Assembly: GCA_944353735.1 (NCBI GenBank)
Contig: CALVPU010000079.1
Coordinates: 1 to 13,732 of the forward strand
Source of the DNA: an uncultured Eubacteriales bacterium
Lineage (GTDB): Bacteria; Bacillota; Clostridia; Christensenellales; Aristaeellaceae
Direction of reading: 5' to 3'
Length of the DNA: 13,732 bases
Positions within the stretch are counted from its first letter, which is position 1; each line of letters starts with the position of its first letter. The notes under the pieces are model-generated. The model was not told the origin of the DNA and searched no databases. It saw only the letters and a program-made list of their open reading frames with translations. Shown here one piece after another: positions 1 through 6,788 of the stretch. A program made the position numbers and the translations under genes.

Positions 1-1092
1 GGCATTCAGACGACCGGCGACTATCCCGGTCGCGCGCGCAACTTTGACGAATTGACGGCGGATTTTCTGTGCGCCGCATCCCTGATCCCCGGCAAAAAGC
101 GCATCAACCTGCACGCTTCTCACGCCGTATTCGCGCCGGGCGAGTGGGTCGACCGCGACGCGATCGCGTTTCGTCACTTTGCGCCGTGGGTCGCGTTCGC
201 GCGGGCGCACGGTTTCGGCATCGACTTCAATCCCACCTGCTTTTCTCATCCGATGGTGCGCGGCGGGTTGACGCTGTCCAGTCCCGACGAGCGCACGCGC
301 CGCTTCTGGATCGACCACTGCGTCGCCTCGCGGCGCATCGCCGACGCCATCGGCGCGGCGCTCGGCGATCAGGTGCTCAACAACGCCTGGGTGCCGGACG
401 GTCTCAAGGACATTCCCGCCGACCGCATGGCGCCGCGGCTGCGGCTGAAGGAAAGCCTCGACGAGGTCTTTGCCGAAAAGCTGCCCCACGTGATCGACAG
501 CGTAGAGAGCAAGGTATTCGGCATTGGTCTTGAGAGCTACACCGTCGGCTCCAACGAGTTCTATATGGGCTATGCGGCGACGCACCCGGGCGTGTACAAC
601 CTGCTGGACAACGGTCACTACCATCCCACGGAATCGGTCGCGGACAAGATTCCCGCGCTGCTGTGCTTCTTTGACAGGATTCCGCTGCACGTCACCCGCG
701 CCGTGCGCTGGGACTCGGACCACGTGGTCCTGTTCGACGACGAGATCCGCGAGATCATGAAGGAAGTCGTCCGCAATGGCGCGCTCGAGCGCGTGCTGAT
801 CGGACTGGACTTCTTCGACGCTTCGATCAACCGCGTGGCGGCGTGGGTTGTCGGCACGCGCAGCGCGCGCAAGGCGCTGCTGTGGGCGCTGCTTCAGCCC
901 AATGAAACGCTCCGGCGCCTGCAGGATGAGGGTCGCTTCACCGAGAAGATGGCGCTGATGGAGGATGCCAAGACGCTGCCCTTCGGCGATATCTGGGCTG
1001 AGTTCTGCCGGCGAGAAGGCGTGCCTGCGGACGGAGAATGGTTCCCCACCGTCGCCGCCTACGAGCGCGACGTGCTCAGCCGGCGCGGCTGA
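1..1092 (+). CDS. rhaA: L-rhamnose isomerase, 5'-truncated by the window edge
   Basis: RhaA interconverts L-rhamnose and L-rhamnulose in the cytoplasm, the first step of rhamnose catabolism. The frame is open from base 1, giving 363 residues that end in LSRRG as in the Escherichia coli enzyme. Recalled landmarks are present: GIQTTGDYPG at the visible start, DFNPTCFSHP, WIDHC, ESYTVGSNEFYMGYA, GHYHPTE, RWDSDHVV and GLDFFDASINR. The Mn-binding residues His262, Asp294 and Asp296 of E. coli RhaA correspond to visible residues H206, D238 and D240, with the same spacing of 32 and 2. The constant offset of 56 implies that about 56 N-terminal residues lie upstream of the window. The TTG at 52 is an internal codon, not the start. 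The next gene begins 34 bases downstream with no terminator between, so co-transcription is possible. Other rhamnose genes (rhaB, rhaD) would be expected upstream; none is visible here. Confidence 0.96.
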   Translation, partial: GIQTTGDYPGRARNFDELTADFLCAASLIPGKKRINLHASHAVFAPGEWVDRDAIAFRHFAPWVAFARAHGFGIDFNPTCFSHPMVRGGLTLSSPDERTRRFWIDHCVASRRIADAIGAALGDQVLNNAWVPDGLKDIPADRMAPRLRLKESLDEVFAEKLPHVIDSVESKVFGIGLESYTVGSNEFYMGYAATHPGVYNLLDNGHYHPTESVADKIPALLCFFDRIPLHVTRAVRWDSDHVVLFDDEIREIMKEVVRNGALERVLIGLDFFDASINRVAAWVVGTRSARKALLWALLQPNETLRRLQDEGRFTEKMALMEDAKTLPFGDIWAEFCRREGVPADGEWFPTVAAYERDVLSRRG

Positions 1093-1126
1093 CCGCGCAA
1101 AATTTCTACCACGAAAGGAATGGACG

Positions 1127-1894
1127 ATGCTTTCACTCGACCGGCGGCGCGCGTTCGGCGCATGGTTCTTCATTGCCATCGCCGCGTACATCGCGCTGTA
1201 CTTCAACGACGTATCCTACATCTTCATGGACGATCAGGGCGACGCGCTGGCGACGTTCGCCATGGCGGGTTCGATGGGCATGGTGACCTACATCATGCCC
1301 CTGTTCGCCGCCCTTCCCTTTTCGACCGGATTCTGCGCCGACTGGAACAGCGGCTTCGCCCACCTCGCGGCGATGCGCGCCGGCAACGGGCGCTATCTGG
1401 CGAGCAAATCGCTCGCCTGTTTTCTGTCCGGCGGCCTGGCGACGTCGCTGGGCACGCTGATTTTCATCGCCATGCTCAACCTCAAGTTCCCGCAATCGGG
1501 CGACATCCTTGCCAACTACGTCGCCGTCGACCCGTTTACGCACGTGCTCAATCTCGGCGCGCCGAAGGGGTTGCTGCTCTACTACGGCGGCGTGACGGCA
1601 ATGCAGTTCCTCGCCGGCGGCTGTTGGGCGATGATGGGACTGGCATTCTCGGCGTTCTGCCCAAACGTGCTGCTGACGCTGTGCGTGCCGCTGGCGGCCT
1701 ATCGCCTCTCTCTGGAGATCTATTACTGGCTCCAGCTCCCCTACTGGCTGAACCTGCCGCTTCTGCAGGACTGCATGGTGGAACTGAGCTATCGCGACAC
1801 GCTGCTGGCTGGTTTGGGCGCATTTGGCGGCCTGAGCGCAATCATGGCGCTGCTCTTCGCGGCGCGGGCTTCGAGGAGGCTGCGCTATGGATAG
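1127..1894 (+). CDS. ABC-2-like transporter permease, first subunit
   Basis: This is a 255-residue polytopic membrane protein with about six hydrophobic spans, near residues 10-26, 48-66, 95-118, 148-175, 178-197 and 226-247. It has no signal peptide or soluble domain. The segment around residues 66-104 (FSTGFCADWNSGF, then R84, K94 and SGG) resembles the cytoplasmic loop of ABC-2-type permeases found next to BcrA-like ATPases; this is recalled similarity, not a search. The start at 1127 was chosen because AAAGGA lies seven bases upstream. An earlier in-frame start would run inside rhaA, and the ATG at 1120 is in another frame. The stop overlaps the next gene by eight bases, and the ATPase follows that gene, so the protein is probably one half of an exporter's membrane part. 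The substrate is unknown. Confidence is high that the gene is real and moderate for the permease role. Confidence 0.85.
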   Translation: MLSLDRRRAFGAWFFIAIAAYIALYFNDVSYIFMDDQGDALATFAMAGSMGMVTYIMPLFAALPFSTGFCADWNSGFAHLAAMRAGNGRYLASKSLACFLSGGLATSLGTLIFIAMLNLKFPQSGDILANYVAVDPFTHVLNLGAPKGLLLYYGGVTAMQFLAGGCWAMMGLAFSAFCPNVLLTLCVPLAAYRLSLEIYYWLQLPYWLNLPLLQDCMVELSYRDTLLAGLGAFGGLSAIMALLFAARASRRLRYG

Positions 1895-2723
1895 AAAAGC
1901 AATGGCCTGTTGCCGCCACAGCCTGCGCCGGCTGCTGGGATCGCCGCGCATCTGGGCGCTGCTGATCCTCGCCGTGCTGAGCTTTGACCGCTATCTGGCG
2001 CCGATCCGCACGCTGATGATCGACGAAAACCTGCGCGTCAGCTGGCCGGCGCTGATGGTGTTTTTCCTCAACGACAGCTGGATCTCGGTAATGCTCGCGC
2101 TGGGACTGTTGCTGTTGCTGTTCGACGTGCCGCCGCGCGACGAGGCGCAGAAGTATCTGCTCCTGCGCGCCGGTCGCGCCGCGTGGGCGCGCGGACAGCT
2201 GTACTACGTGCTCGCCGCCACGGCGTGCTATATGGTCGCCATGGCGCTGATCCTGCTTATCTGGATCGCGCCGTGGGCCGACTGGACGCTCGGCTGGAGC
2301 GACGGCATCATGGCGTTCGTCGACGGCGCCTACGAGGTCTATGACAGCCTGATCAACTACGATCCGTGGATCGTGCGCGTGTACGCGCCGATCGAGGCGC
2401 TGGCGATCGAGGCCGCGCTACACTATGTCTGCTTCGCCATGCTCGGCTTTGCGATGTGTCTGGTCAACGCCGCGGCGGGCGGTCGCGCGGGCTTTCTGGT
2501 TGCGGCGGCGCCGGCGATGTTCGACGTGGTGATCACCGAATACTTCTCCACCTCGGTGTACTATTTCTCGCCGCTTACGCTGACGCGGCTGTCGTGCCTC
2601 GACTACGGCGACGGTCGGATGTGCCCGCCGGTGCTCTACGCGGCGGCGGTGCTCGCGGCGCTCGCCGCCGTGCTCGGCGCGCTGTTCGTGTTCGTCTATG
2701 GCAGAAAGGAAGTGCACCAATGA
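1887..2723 (+). CDS. ABC-2-like transporter permease, second subunit
   Basis: This is a 278-residue polytopic membrane protein with a basic N terminus and roughly six hydrophobic spans, near residues 22-36, 66-80, 104-129, 166-192, 200-215 and 248-270. A longer polar loop lies at about 130-165. The ATG at 1887 has AGGAGG at 1874-1879, seven bases away, and the gene overlaps the previous one by eight bases. Its stop overlaps the start of the ATPase gene as ATGA. This start-stop coupling, repeated twice, argues for stoichiometric translation of one complex. With the preceding permease it would form the heterodimeric membrane part of an exporter, as LanE/LanG do in lantibiotic self-protection systems. 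That comparison is inference from architecture. I do not recognise a specific orthologue. Confidence 0.84.
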   Translation: MDRKAMACCRHSLRRLLGSPRIWALLILAVLSFDRYLAPIRTLMIDENLRVSWPALMVFFLNDSWISVMLALGLLLLLFDVPPRDEAQKYLLLRAGRAAWARGQLYYVLAATACYMVAMALILLIWIAPWADWTLGWSDGIMAFVDGAYEVYDSLINYDPWIVRVYAPIEALAIEAALHYVCFAMLGFAMCLVNAAAGGRAGFLVAAAPAMFDVVITEYFSTSVYYFSPLTLTRLSCLDYGDGRMCPPVLYAAAVLAALAAVLGALFVFVYGRKEVHQ

Positions 2724-3352
2724 TCAAGCTGTCCCACGTAACCAAGTCCTTCGGTCGCGAAGTCGTGCTGCGCGACGTCAGCGCGAGCATGGAGCGCGGC
2801 AGGATCCACGGCATCGTCGGGCGCAACGGCTCCGGCAAGACGGTGCTGCTCAAGTGCATCGCCGGACTGTCGCGCATCGACCGCGGCGCCATCCGCGTTT
2901 CCGGCAAGCTCATCGGTCGCGACATCGAGACGCCGCCGCGCCTCGGCGCAATCATCGAGACGCCAGGCTTTCTGCCGAATTATTCCGGCTTTCGCAACCT
3001 CAAGTTCCTCGCCGACATCCGCCGCAAGATCGACGAGGTGGACGTGTGCGAGGCGATGGAGCGCGTCGGACTCGATCCGGAGAGCAAAAAACACGTCTCC
3101 CGCTACTCGCTGGGCATGCGCCAGCGACTCGGCATCGCGCAGGCGCTGATGGAGCGACCGCAATTGCTGATCCTCGACGAGCCGATGAACGGCCTTGACA
3201 ACGAGGGCGTCGAGGACATGCGCGCGCTGTTCCGCGCCCTGCGCGACGAAGGCAAGACGCTGCTGATCGCCAGCCACAACCCGCTCGACATCGAGACGCT
3301 CTGCGACCACGTCTACGAAATGGACGCCGGCAACATGATCCAGAAATACTAG
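2720..3352 (+). CDS. ABC transporter ATP-binding protein, E-loop (BcrA/LanF) type
   Basis: This 210-residue cytoplasmic ATPase should energise the two permeases encoded just upstream. Walker A is GRNGSGKT (34-41), the signature is SLGMRQR (130-136), Walker B with its glutamate is LLILDEP (149-155), the D-loop is GLD (158-160), and the switch histidine is H186. The Q-loop position reads IIETPGF, so Glu80 replaces the usual glutamine. This E-loop is characteristic of LanF/BcrA-type ATPases for antimicrobial peptide resistance and self-immunity. The start at 2720 overlaps the upstream stop in ATGA and has AAAGGA eleven bases before it. At 210 residues the protein is the core nucleotide-binding domain, without the C-terminal extension seen in some BcrA proteins. 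No peptide precursor or modification enzyme is nearby, so the substrate cannot be inferred beyond a likely hydrophobic or peptide compound. Confidence 0.93.
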   Translation: MIKLSHVTKSFGREVVLRDVSASMERGRIHGIVGRNGSGKTVLLKCIAGLSRIDRGAIRVSGKLIGRDIETPPRLGAIIETPGFLPNYSGFRNLKFLADIRRKIDEVDVCEAMERVGLDPESKKHVSRYSLGMRQRLGIAQALMERPQLLILDEPMNGLDNEGVEDMRALFRALRDEGKTLLIASHNPLDIETLCDHVYEMDAGNMIQKY

Positions 3353-3364
3353 GAGTTGAACGCC

Positions 3365-4720
3365 ATGGAAAGCGCAGAACAGCGAAACGCCTTTACCGAA
3401 GGCCAGATCCTCAAGCCGCTGGTCCGGTTCACCATTCCGATCATGCTGGCGCTGTTCCTGCAGGCGATGTACGGCGCGGTCGACCTGATCGTCGTCGGAC
3501 AGTTTGCCGGAGACGCCGGCAGCGTGTCCGCCGTGTCCACGGGCAGCACGATGATGAACCTGCCGATGATGATGATCTTCGGCCTGACGATGGGCGCGAC
3601 GGTGCTTATCGGGCGCCGCATCGGCGAAAAGAACTACGAACAGGCGGGCGAGATCGTCGGCGCGTCGGTGGCGCTGTTCGCCATCGTCGCCGTGGCGTTT
3701 ACGGCGCTGATGCTTCTGCTCTGCCATCCCTTCGCGCAGATCATGAACGTCCCCGACGAGGCGTACGGCGCTACGATCGAATACGTGACGATCTGCGCCT
3801 CCGGCACGGTGTTCATCGTCGCCTACAACGTGCTCAGCGCAATCTTTCGCGGGCTGGGCAACTCGACGCTGCCGCTGATCTTCGTGGCGATCGCCTGTGT
3901 GGTCAACATCGCCGGCGACCTGCTGCTGGTGGCGGTGTTCGGCATGGGCGCGGCGGGCGCCGCCCTCGCGACCGTCGCCGCGCAGGCCGTGAGCGTGTTC
4001 CTCTCACTGGCGATCATTCGCCGCACGCGCCTTCCCTTCCGCTTCCGCAGGAACTACATCCGCCTGCACGCGCCGCACATTTCCGGCATCGTGCGTCTGG
4101 GCTTCCCGATTGCGGCGCAGGACACGCTGACGAACATCTCCTTTCTCGTCGTCAATGCGGTAATCAACGACATGGGCGTCGTCACCTCCGCGGGCTACGG
4201 CATCGCGCAGAAGGTCACCAGCTTCATCCTGCTCATCCCCTCGGCTTTCGGCTCGGCGATGAGCGCCTTCGTGGCGCAGAACATCGGCGCCCGTCAACCG
4301 CAACGCGCGCGCAAGGCGATGTTCTACGGCATGGGTCTGGCGCTGTGCATGGGCGCATTCATGTTCCTGCTGAGTTTCTTCTTCGGCGACCGGCTGGCGA
4401 TGATCTTCAACGGCGAATCCGCCGTCGTCGCCGCCGCCGCGGAATATCTGAAGGGCTTCTCATTCGACTGTCTGATGGTCAGCGTGCTGTTCTGCTTTAC
4501 CGGCTATTTCAACGGCTGCGGGCGAACGCTGTTCGTCATGGTGCAGGGGCTGGTCGGCGCGCTGCTGGTGCGCATGCCGTTTGCCATCCTCATGAGCCTG
4601 CGCCCGGAGCCGACGCTGTTCTCCATCGGTCTGGCGACGCCGTTGGCGTCGCTGACGAGCATCGCGCTGTGCTTTTTCTACGACCGCCGCCTGCGCACAG
4701 CCGCGTCCGACCGCGCATAA
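3365..4720 (+). CDS. MATE-family multidrug/Na+ antiporter
   Basis: This is a 451-residue inner-membrane protein with about twelve hydrophobic spans in two pseudo-symmetric halves, the usual MATE length and layout. MATE proteins export cationic drugs or metabolites in exchange for Na+ or H+. Visible hallmarks are an acidic residue in the first span (MYGAVDLIVVG, D40), GATVLIGRRIGEKN after the second span, RGLGNSTLP (162-170), and VVNIAGDLLLV in the fifth. The second half has the parallel motifs AQDTLTNISFLVVNAVIN, SAFVAQNIGA and NGCGRT. The ATG at 3365 has AGGAG nine bases upstream; the TTG at 3356 lies right against that site and is unlikely to be the start. The gene begins 12 bases after the ABC ATPase stop, so the two efflux systems are probably co-transcribed. 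The substrate is unknown. The subfamily is most like the DinF/NorM-related clostridial group. Confidence 0.95.
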   Translation: MESAEQRNAFTEGQILKPLVRFTIPIMLALFLQAMYGAVDLIVVGQFAGDAGSVSAVSTGSTMMNLPMMMIFGLTMGATVLIGRRIGEKNYEQAGEIVGASVALFAIVAVAFTALMLLLCHPFAQIMNVPDEAYGATIEYVTICASGTVFIVAYNVLSAIFRGLGNSTLPLIFVAIACVVNIAGDLLLVAVFGMGAAGAALATVAAQAVSVFLSLAIIRRTRLPFRFRRNYIRLHAPHISGIVRLGFPIAAQDTLTNISFLVVNAVINDMGVVTSAGYGIAQKVTSFILLIPSAFGSAMSAFVAQNIGARQPQRARKAMFYGMGLALCMGAFMFLLSFFFGDRLAMIFNGESAVVAAAAEYLKGFSFDCLMVSVLFCFTGYFNGCGRTLFVMVQGLVGALLVRMPFAILMSLRPEPTLFSIGLATPLASLTSIALCFFYDRRLRTAASDRA

Positions 4721-4755
4721 ATGCGGCGGATTTCCCCGATTCCGAAAGCAAACGC

Positions 4756-4785
4756 TGTCCAGATTTTACGAAGTTGTCGTATAAT
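4756..4785 (+). promoter_or_regulatory. Probable pyk promoter
   Basis: A perfect TATAAT lies at 4780-4785, about 45 bases before the pyk start. The upstream -35 region is poor: TGTCCA at 4756-4761 matches three of six positions with an 18-base spacer. The -10 box is AT-rich in otherwise GC-rich surroundings. No terminator separates it from the MATE gene, so read-through may also contribute. Confidence 0.6.
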
Positions 4786-4830
4786 GGAAAGCGGGTATCG
4801 AAGTCTGACTTAAAGGAGAGTGTTAGAGTA

Positions 4831-6243
4831 ATGAGAAAGACCAAGATCATCTGCACCATCGGTCCGGCAAGCGAAGACGAGGAGACTTTGACCAGAATGT
4901 GCCTGGCGGGCATGAATGTCGCCCGCGTCAACTTCTCCCACGGCACGCATGAGGAACACCATCAAAAGATCGAGCGCATCAAGCGCGTGCGCGAGAAGCT
5001 CGGCCTGCCGATCGCCATCATGCTGGACACCAAGGGACCGGAATACCGCATCCGCACCTTCAAGGACGGCAAGATCATGCTCCGCGAGGGCGAGAAGTTC
5101 ACGCTGACGGTGGACGAGGTCGAGGGCGACGAGACGCGCGTGTCGGTCAACTACGCCGGTCTGGTGAACGACCTCAATCCCGGCGACCGCGTGCTGCTCA
5201 ACAACGGCCTGCTGGCGCTGGTCGTGGACGACATCGAGGGTCACGACATCCACTGCACCGTGACCATCGGCGGCGAACTGTCCAACCGCAAGAGCATGAG
5301 CTTCCCGAACAAGGTCCTCAATCAGGTCTACTTGAGCGAGCAAGACAAGCAGGACATGCTCTTTGGCATCGAGCACGACGTCGATTACATCGCCTGTTCG
5401 TTCGTCTCCGTGCGCCAGGATCTCATCGACGTGCGCAAGTTCCTCGAGGCCAACGGCGGCGGGAACATCAGCCTGATCGCCAAGATCGAGAATCAGTCCG
5501 GCATCGACAACATCGAGGACATCTGCGGGGAATGCGAGGGCATCATGATCGGTCGCGGCGACATGGGCGTCGAGATCCCCTACGAGGAGCTGCCCGCCAT
5601 CCAGAAGCAGCTGATCACCAAGTGCCGCATGATCGGCAAGCGCGTCATCACCGCCACGGAGATGCTCGAGTCGATGATCTACAACCCGCGCCCGACGCGC
5701 GCCGAGATCTCCGACGTCGCCAACGCCGTCTACGACGGCACCAGCGCCATCATGCTCTCCGGCGAGACCGCCGCGGGCAAGCATCCGGTCGAGGCCGTGG
5801 CAGTCATGGCAAAGATCGCGCTCGCCACCGAGGAGAACATCAACTACAAGAAGCGCTTTCTGGGCACGGAATTCGCCACCCACTCCACCGTCGACGCCAT
5901 CTCCCACGCCACCTGCGGCATGGCGATCGACATCGGCGCAAAGGCAATCGTCGTCTGCTCGCTCTCGGGCATGACGGCGCGGATGATCTCCCGCTTCCGT
6001 TCGCCCGTGGACATCCTCGGCATCACCACCAGCGAGCACACGTGGCGCAAGCTGGCGCTGTCGTGGGGCGTCGTGCCGACGATGAGCGTGGAATACAAGT
6101 CCACCGACGTGCTGTTCTACGTCGCCACCCAGCTGGCGCGCGAAAAGCTTGGCCTCAAGCCTGGCGACAAGATCGTCATTACCGGCGGCGTCCCCAGCGG
6201 TCAGTCCGGCAACACAAACCTCATCAAGGTCGAGGTCATCTGA
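4831..6243 (+). CDS. pyk: Pyruvate kinase
   Basis: Pyruvate kinase transfers phosphate from phosphoenolpyruvate to ADP, the last ATP-yielding step of glycolysis, in the cytoplasm. The 470 residues match the family's core length; the C-terminal PEP-utiliser domain found in some Bacillus enzymes is absent. Catalytic and metal residues are visible: R32 in NVARVNFSHG, K219/E220 in IAKIEN, D244 in GRGDMGVEIP, and T275 in ITATEMLESM. E71 in DTKGPEYR corresponds to Glu117 of the rabbit enzyme, the residue linked to K+ dependence. The B domain reads LLNNGL where most family members have a DDG motif, and SFPNKVLNQVYLS replaces the common NVPG segment; I recall this variant from clostridial enzymes. 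The start has AGGAG twelve bases upstream, a slightly long spacing. The gene appears monocistronic, with its own -10 box and a 3' stem-loop. Confidence 0.97.
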   Translation: MRKTKIICTIGPASEDEETLTRMCLAGMNVARVNFSHGTHEEHHQKIERIKRVREKLGLPIAIMLDTKGPEYRIRTFKDGKIMLREGEKFTLTVDEVEGDETRVSVNYAGLVNDLNPGDRVLLNNGLLALVVDDIEGHDIHCTVTIGGELSNRKSMSFPNKVLNQVYLSEQDKQDMLFGIEHDVDYIACSFVSVRQDLIDVRKFLEANGGGNISLIAKIENQSGIDNIEDICGECEGIMIGRGDMGVEIPYEELPAIQKQLITKCRMIGKRVITATEMLESMIYNPRPTRAEISDVANAVYDGTSAIMLSGETAAGKHPVEAVAVMAKIALATEENINYKKRFLGTEFATHSTVDAISHATCGMAIDIGAKAIVVCSLSGMTARMISRFRSPVDILGITTSEHTWRKLALSWGVVPTMSVEYKSTDVLFYVATQLAREKLGLKPGDKIVITGGVPSGQSGNTNLIKVEVI

Positions 6244-6272
6244 CCGCCTTCTCCAGCACAAACCGCAGCGAA

Positions 6273-6305
6273 AGCGCCGGCGGAGCATCGAGCTTCGCCG
6301 GCGCT
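6273..6305 (+). terminator. Long stem-loop after pyk, shared by converging transcripts
   Basis: A 14-base-pair hairpin starts 30 bases after the pyk stop. The arms are AGCGCCGGCGGAGC (6273-6286) and GCTTCGCCGGCGCT (6292-6305), with one G-U pair and a five-base loop. No clear U-run follows on either strand, so it is not a classical intrinsic terminator. It may stabilise the 3' end of the mRNA or terminate inefficiently for both pyk and the - strand small gene that converges on it. Confidence 0.6.
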
Positions 6306-6407
6306 CAGCGTTCAGGAAAGAAAAGTTGACGCCATCGCCCTTTCGCAAACGCTGTGCCCAACGCAATTCGCGGTCATCTTCACAGGAGGATCTTCCATTG
6401 CATCCGC

Positions 6408-6644
6408 TCAGTTCTCCGCAGCGTCCGGCAGGCGGCGGATGGTCATCTCGCTGAGCGCGCCGTCCTCAAGCGCGCCGCTAATGCTGTAAAATCCATTGCT
6501 CCAGCAGAAGCGGTCCCCGGCGCGACTGCCGCTCCAACCGCTTTCCGCCCTGCCCAGCGACAGACAGGCGTACGCCATGCCCGCCGTGCAAAGCGCCGCC
6601 GCCATTGCCAGAAAACCCACCAGCAGACGATACCACCAACGCAT
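6408..6644 (-). CDS. Small membrane-anchored or secreted protein, 78 residues, unknown
   Basis: I do not recognise this protein. The product starts MRWWYRLLVGFLAMAAALCT, a basic N terminus followed by one long hydrophobic segment (about residues 5-30). A short polar tail rich in Ser and Gly follows, with two Trp residues and FCWSNGFYSISGAL near residue 50. It could be a signal anchor or a cleaved signal peptide. Codons look like those of neighbouring genes. GGAAGG lies some ten bases before the ATG, a modest ribosome binding site. It lies beyond the intrinsic terminator of the DUF362 operon on the same strand and has no clear promoter, so expression may depend on read-through. A longer reading from 6770 would begin inside that terminator and is unlikely. 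It could still be a chance frame. Confidence 0.5.
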   Translation of the reverse strand: MRWWYRLLVGFLAMAAALCTAGMAYACLSLGRAESGWSGSRAGDRFCWSNGFYSISGALEDGALSEMTIRRLPDAAEN

Positions 6645-6731
6645 CTCCCCCAGCCCCTTCCGCCCGCCGCAGTGCGCGGCGTTAACTAGGACTTCATATG
6701 TCCCCCGCCGTCCCTTCATGCCCACGCCCAT
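6645..6731. other. Spacer between the DUF362 operon terminator and the small gene
   Basis: This gap holds two six-base palindromes (GTTAAC at 6680-6685 and CATATG near 6695-6700) and a short hairpin with GCCGC/GCGGC arms on the - strand. I found no convincing -35/-10 pair for the small downstream gene. Confidence 0.4.
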
Positions 6732-6762
6732 AAAAAATGCTCCGCAGCGCAGGCTGCAGAGC
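6732..6762 (-). terminator. Rho-independent terminator of the EamA-DUF2284-DUF362 operon
   Basis: On the - strand a ten-base-pair stem (GCTCTGCAGC and GCTGCGGAGC, one G-U pair, loop CTGC) is followed by A and then a run of six T. It lies 26 bases after the DUF362 stop. The stem and U-tract geometry is that of a strong intrinsic terminator. Confidence 0.9.
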
Positions 6763-6788
6763 AAAGGCATACTGCCGCCGCACGGCGC

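Noticed and set aside
2696..3727. A frame of about 340 codons on the - strand opposite the ABC ATPase and MATE genes
   Set aside because: It spans two clear + strand genes, has extreme His/Arg/Asp composition and no conserved motifs.
4810..6366. A frame of 518 codons on the - strand opposite pyk
   Set aside because: It is an antisense shadow of pyruvate kinase with skewed His/Asp/Val composition, and it has no ribosome binding site or recognisable domain.
6384..6454. A strong AGGAGG (6384-6389) with a TTG eight bases downstream, opening an 18-codon + strand frame
   Set aside because: The peptide is very short, no promoter is seen, and the frame lies antisense to the probable small membrane protein. 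The purine tract may be a coincidence of the - strand sequence.
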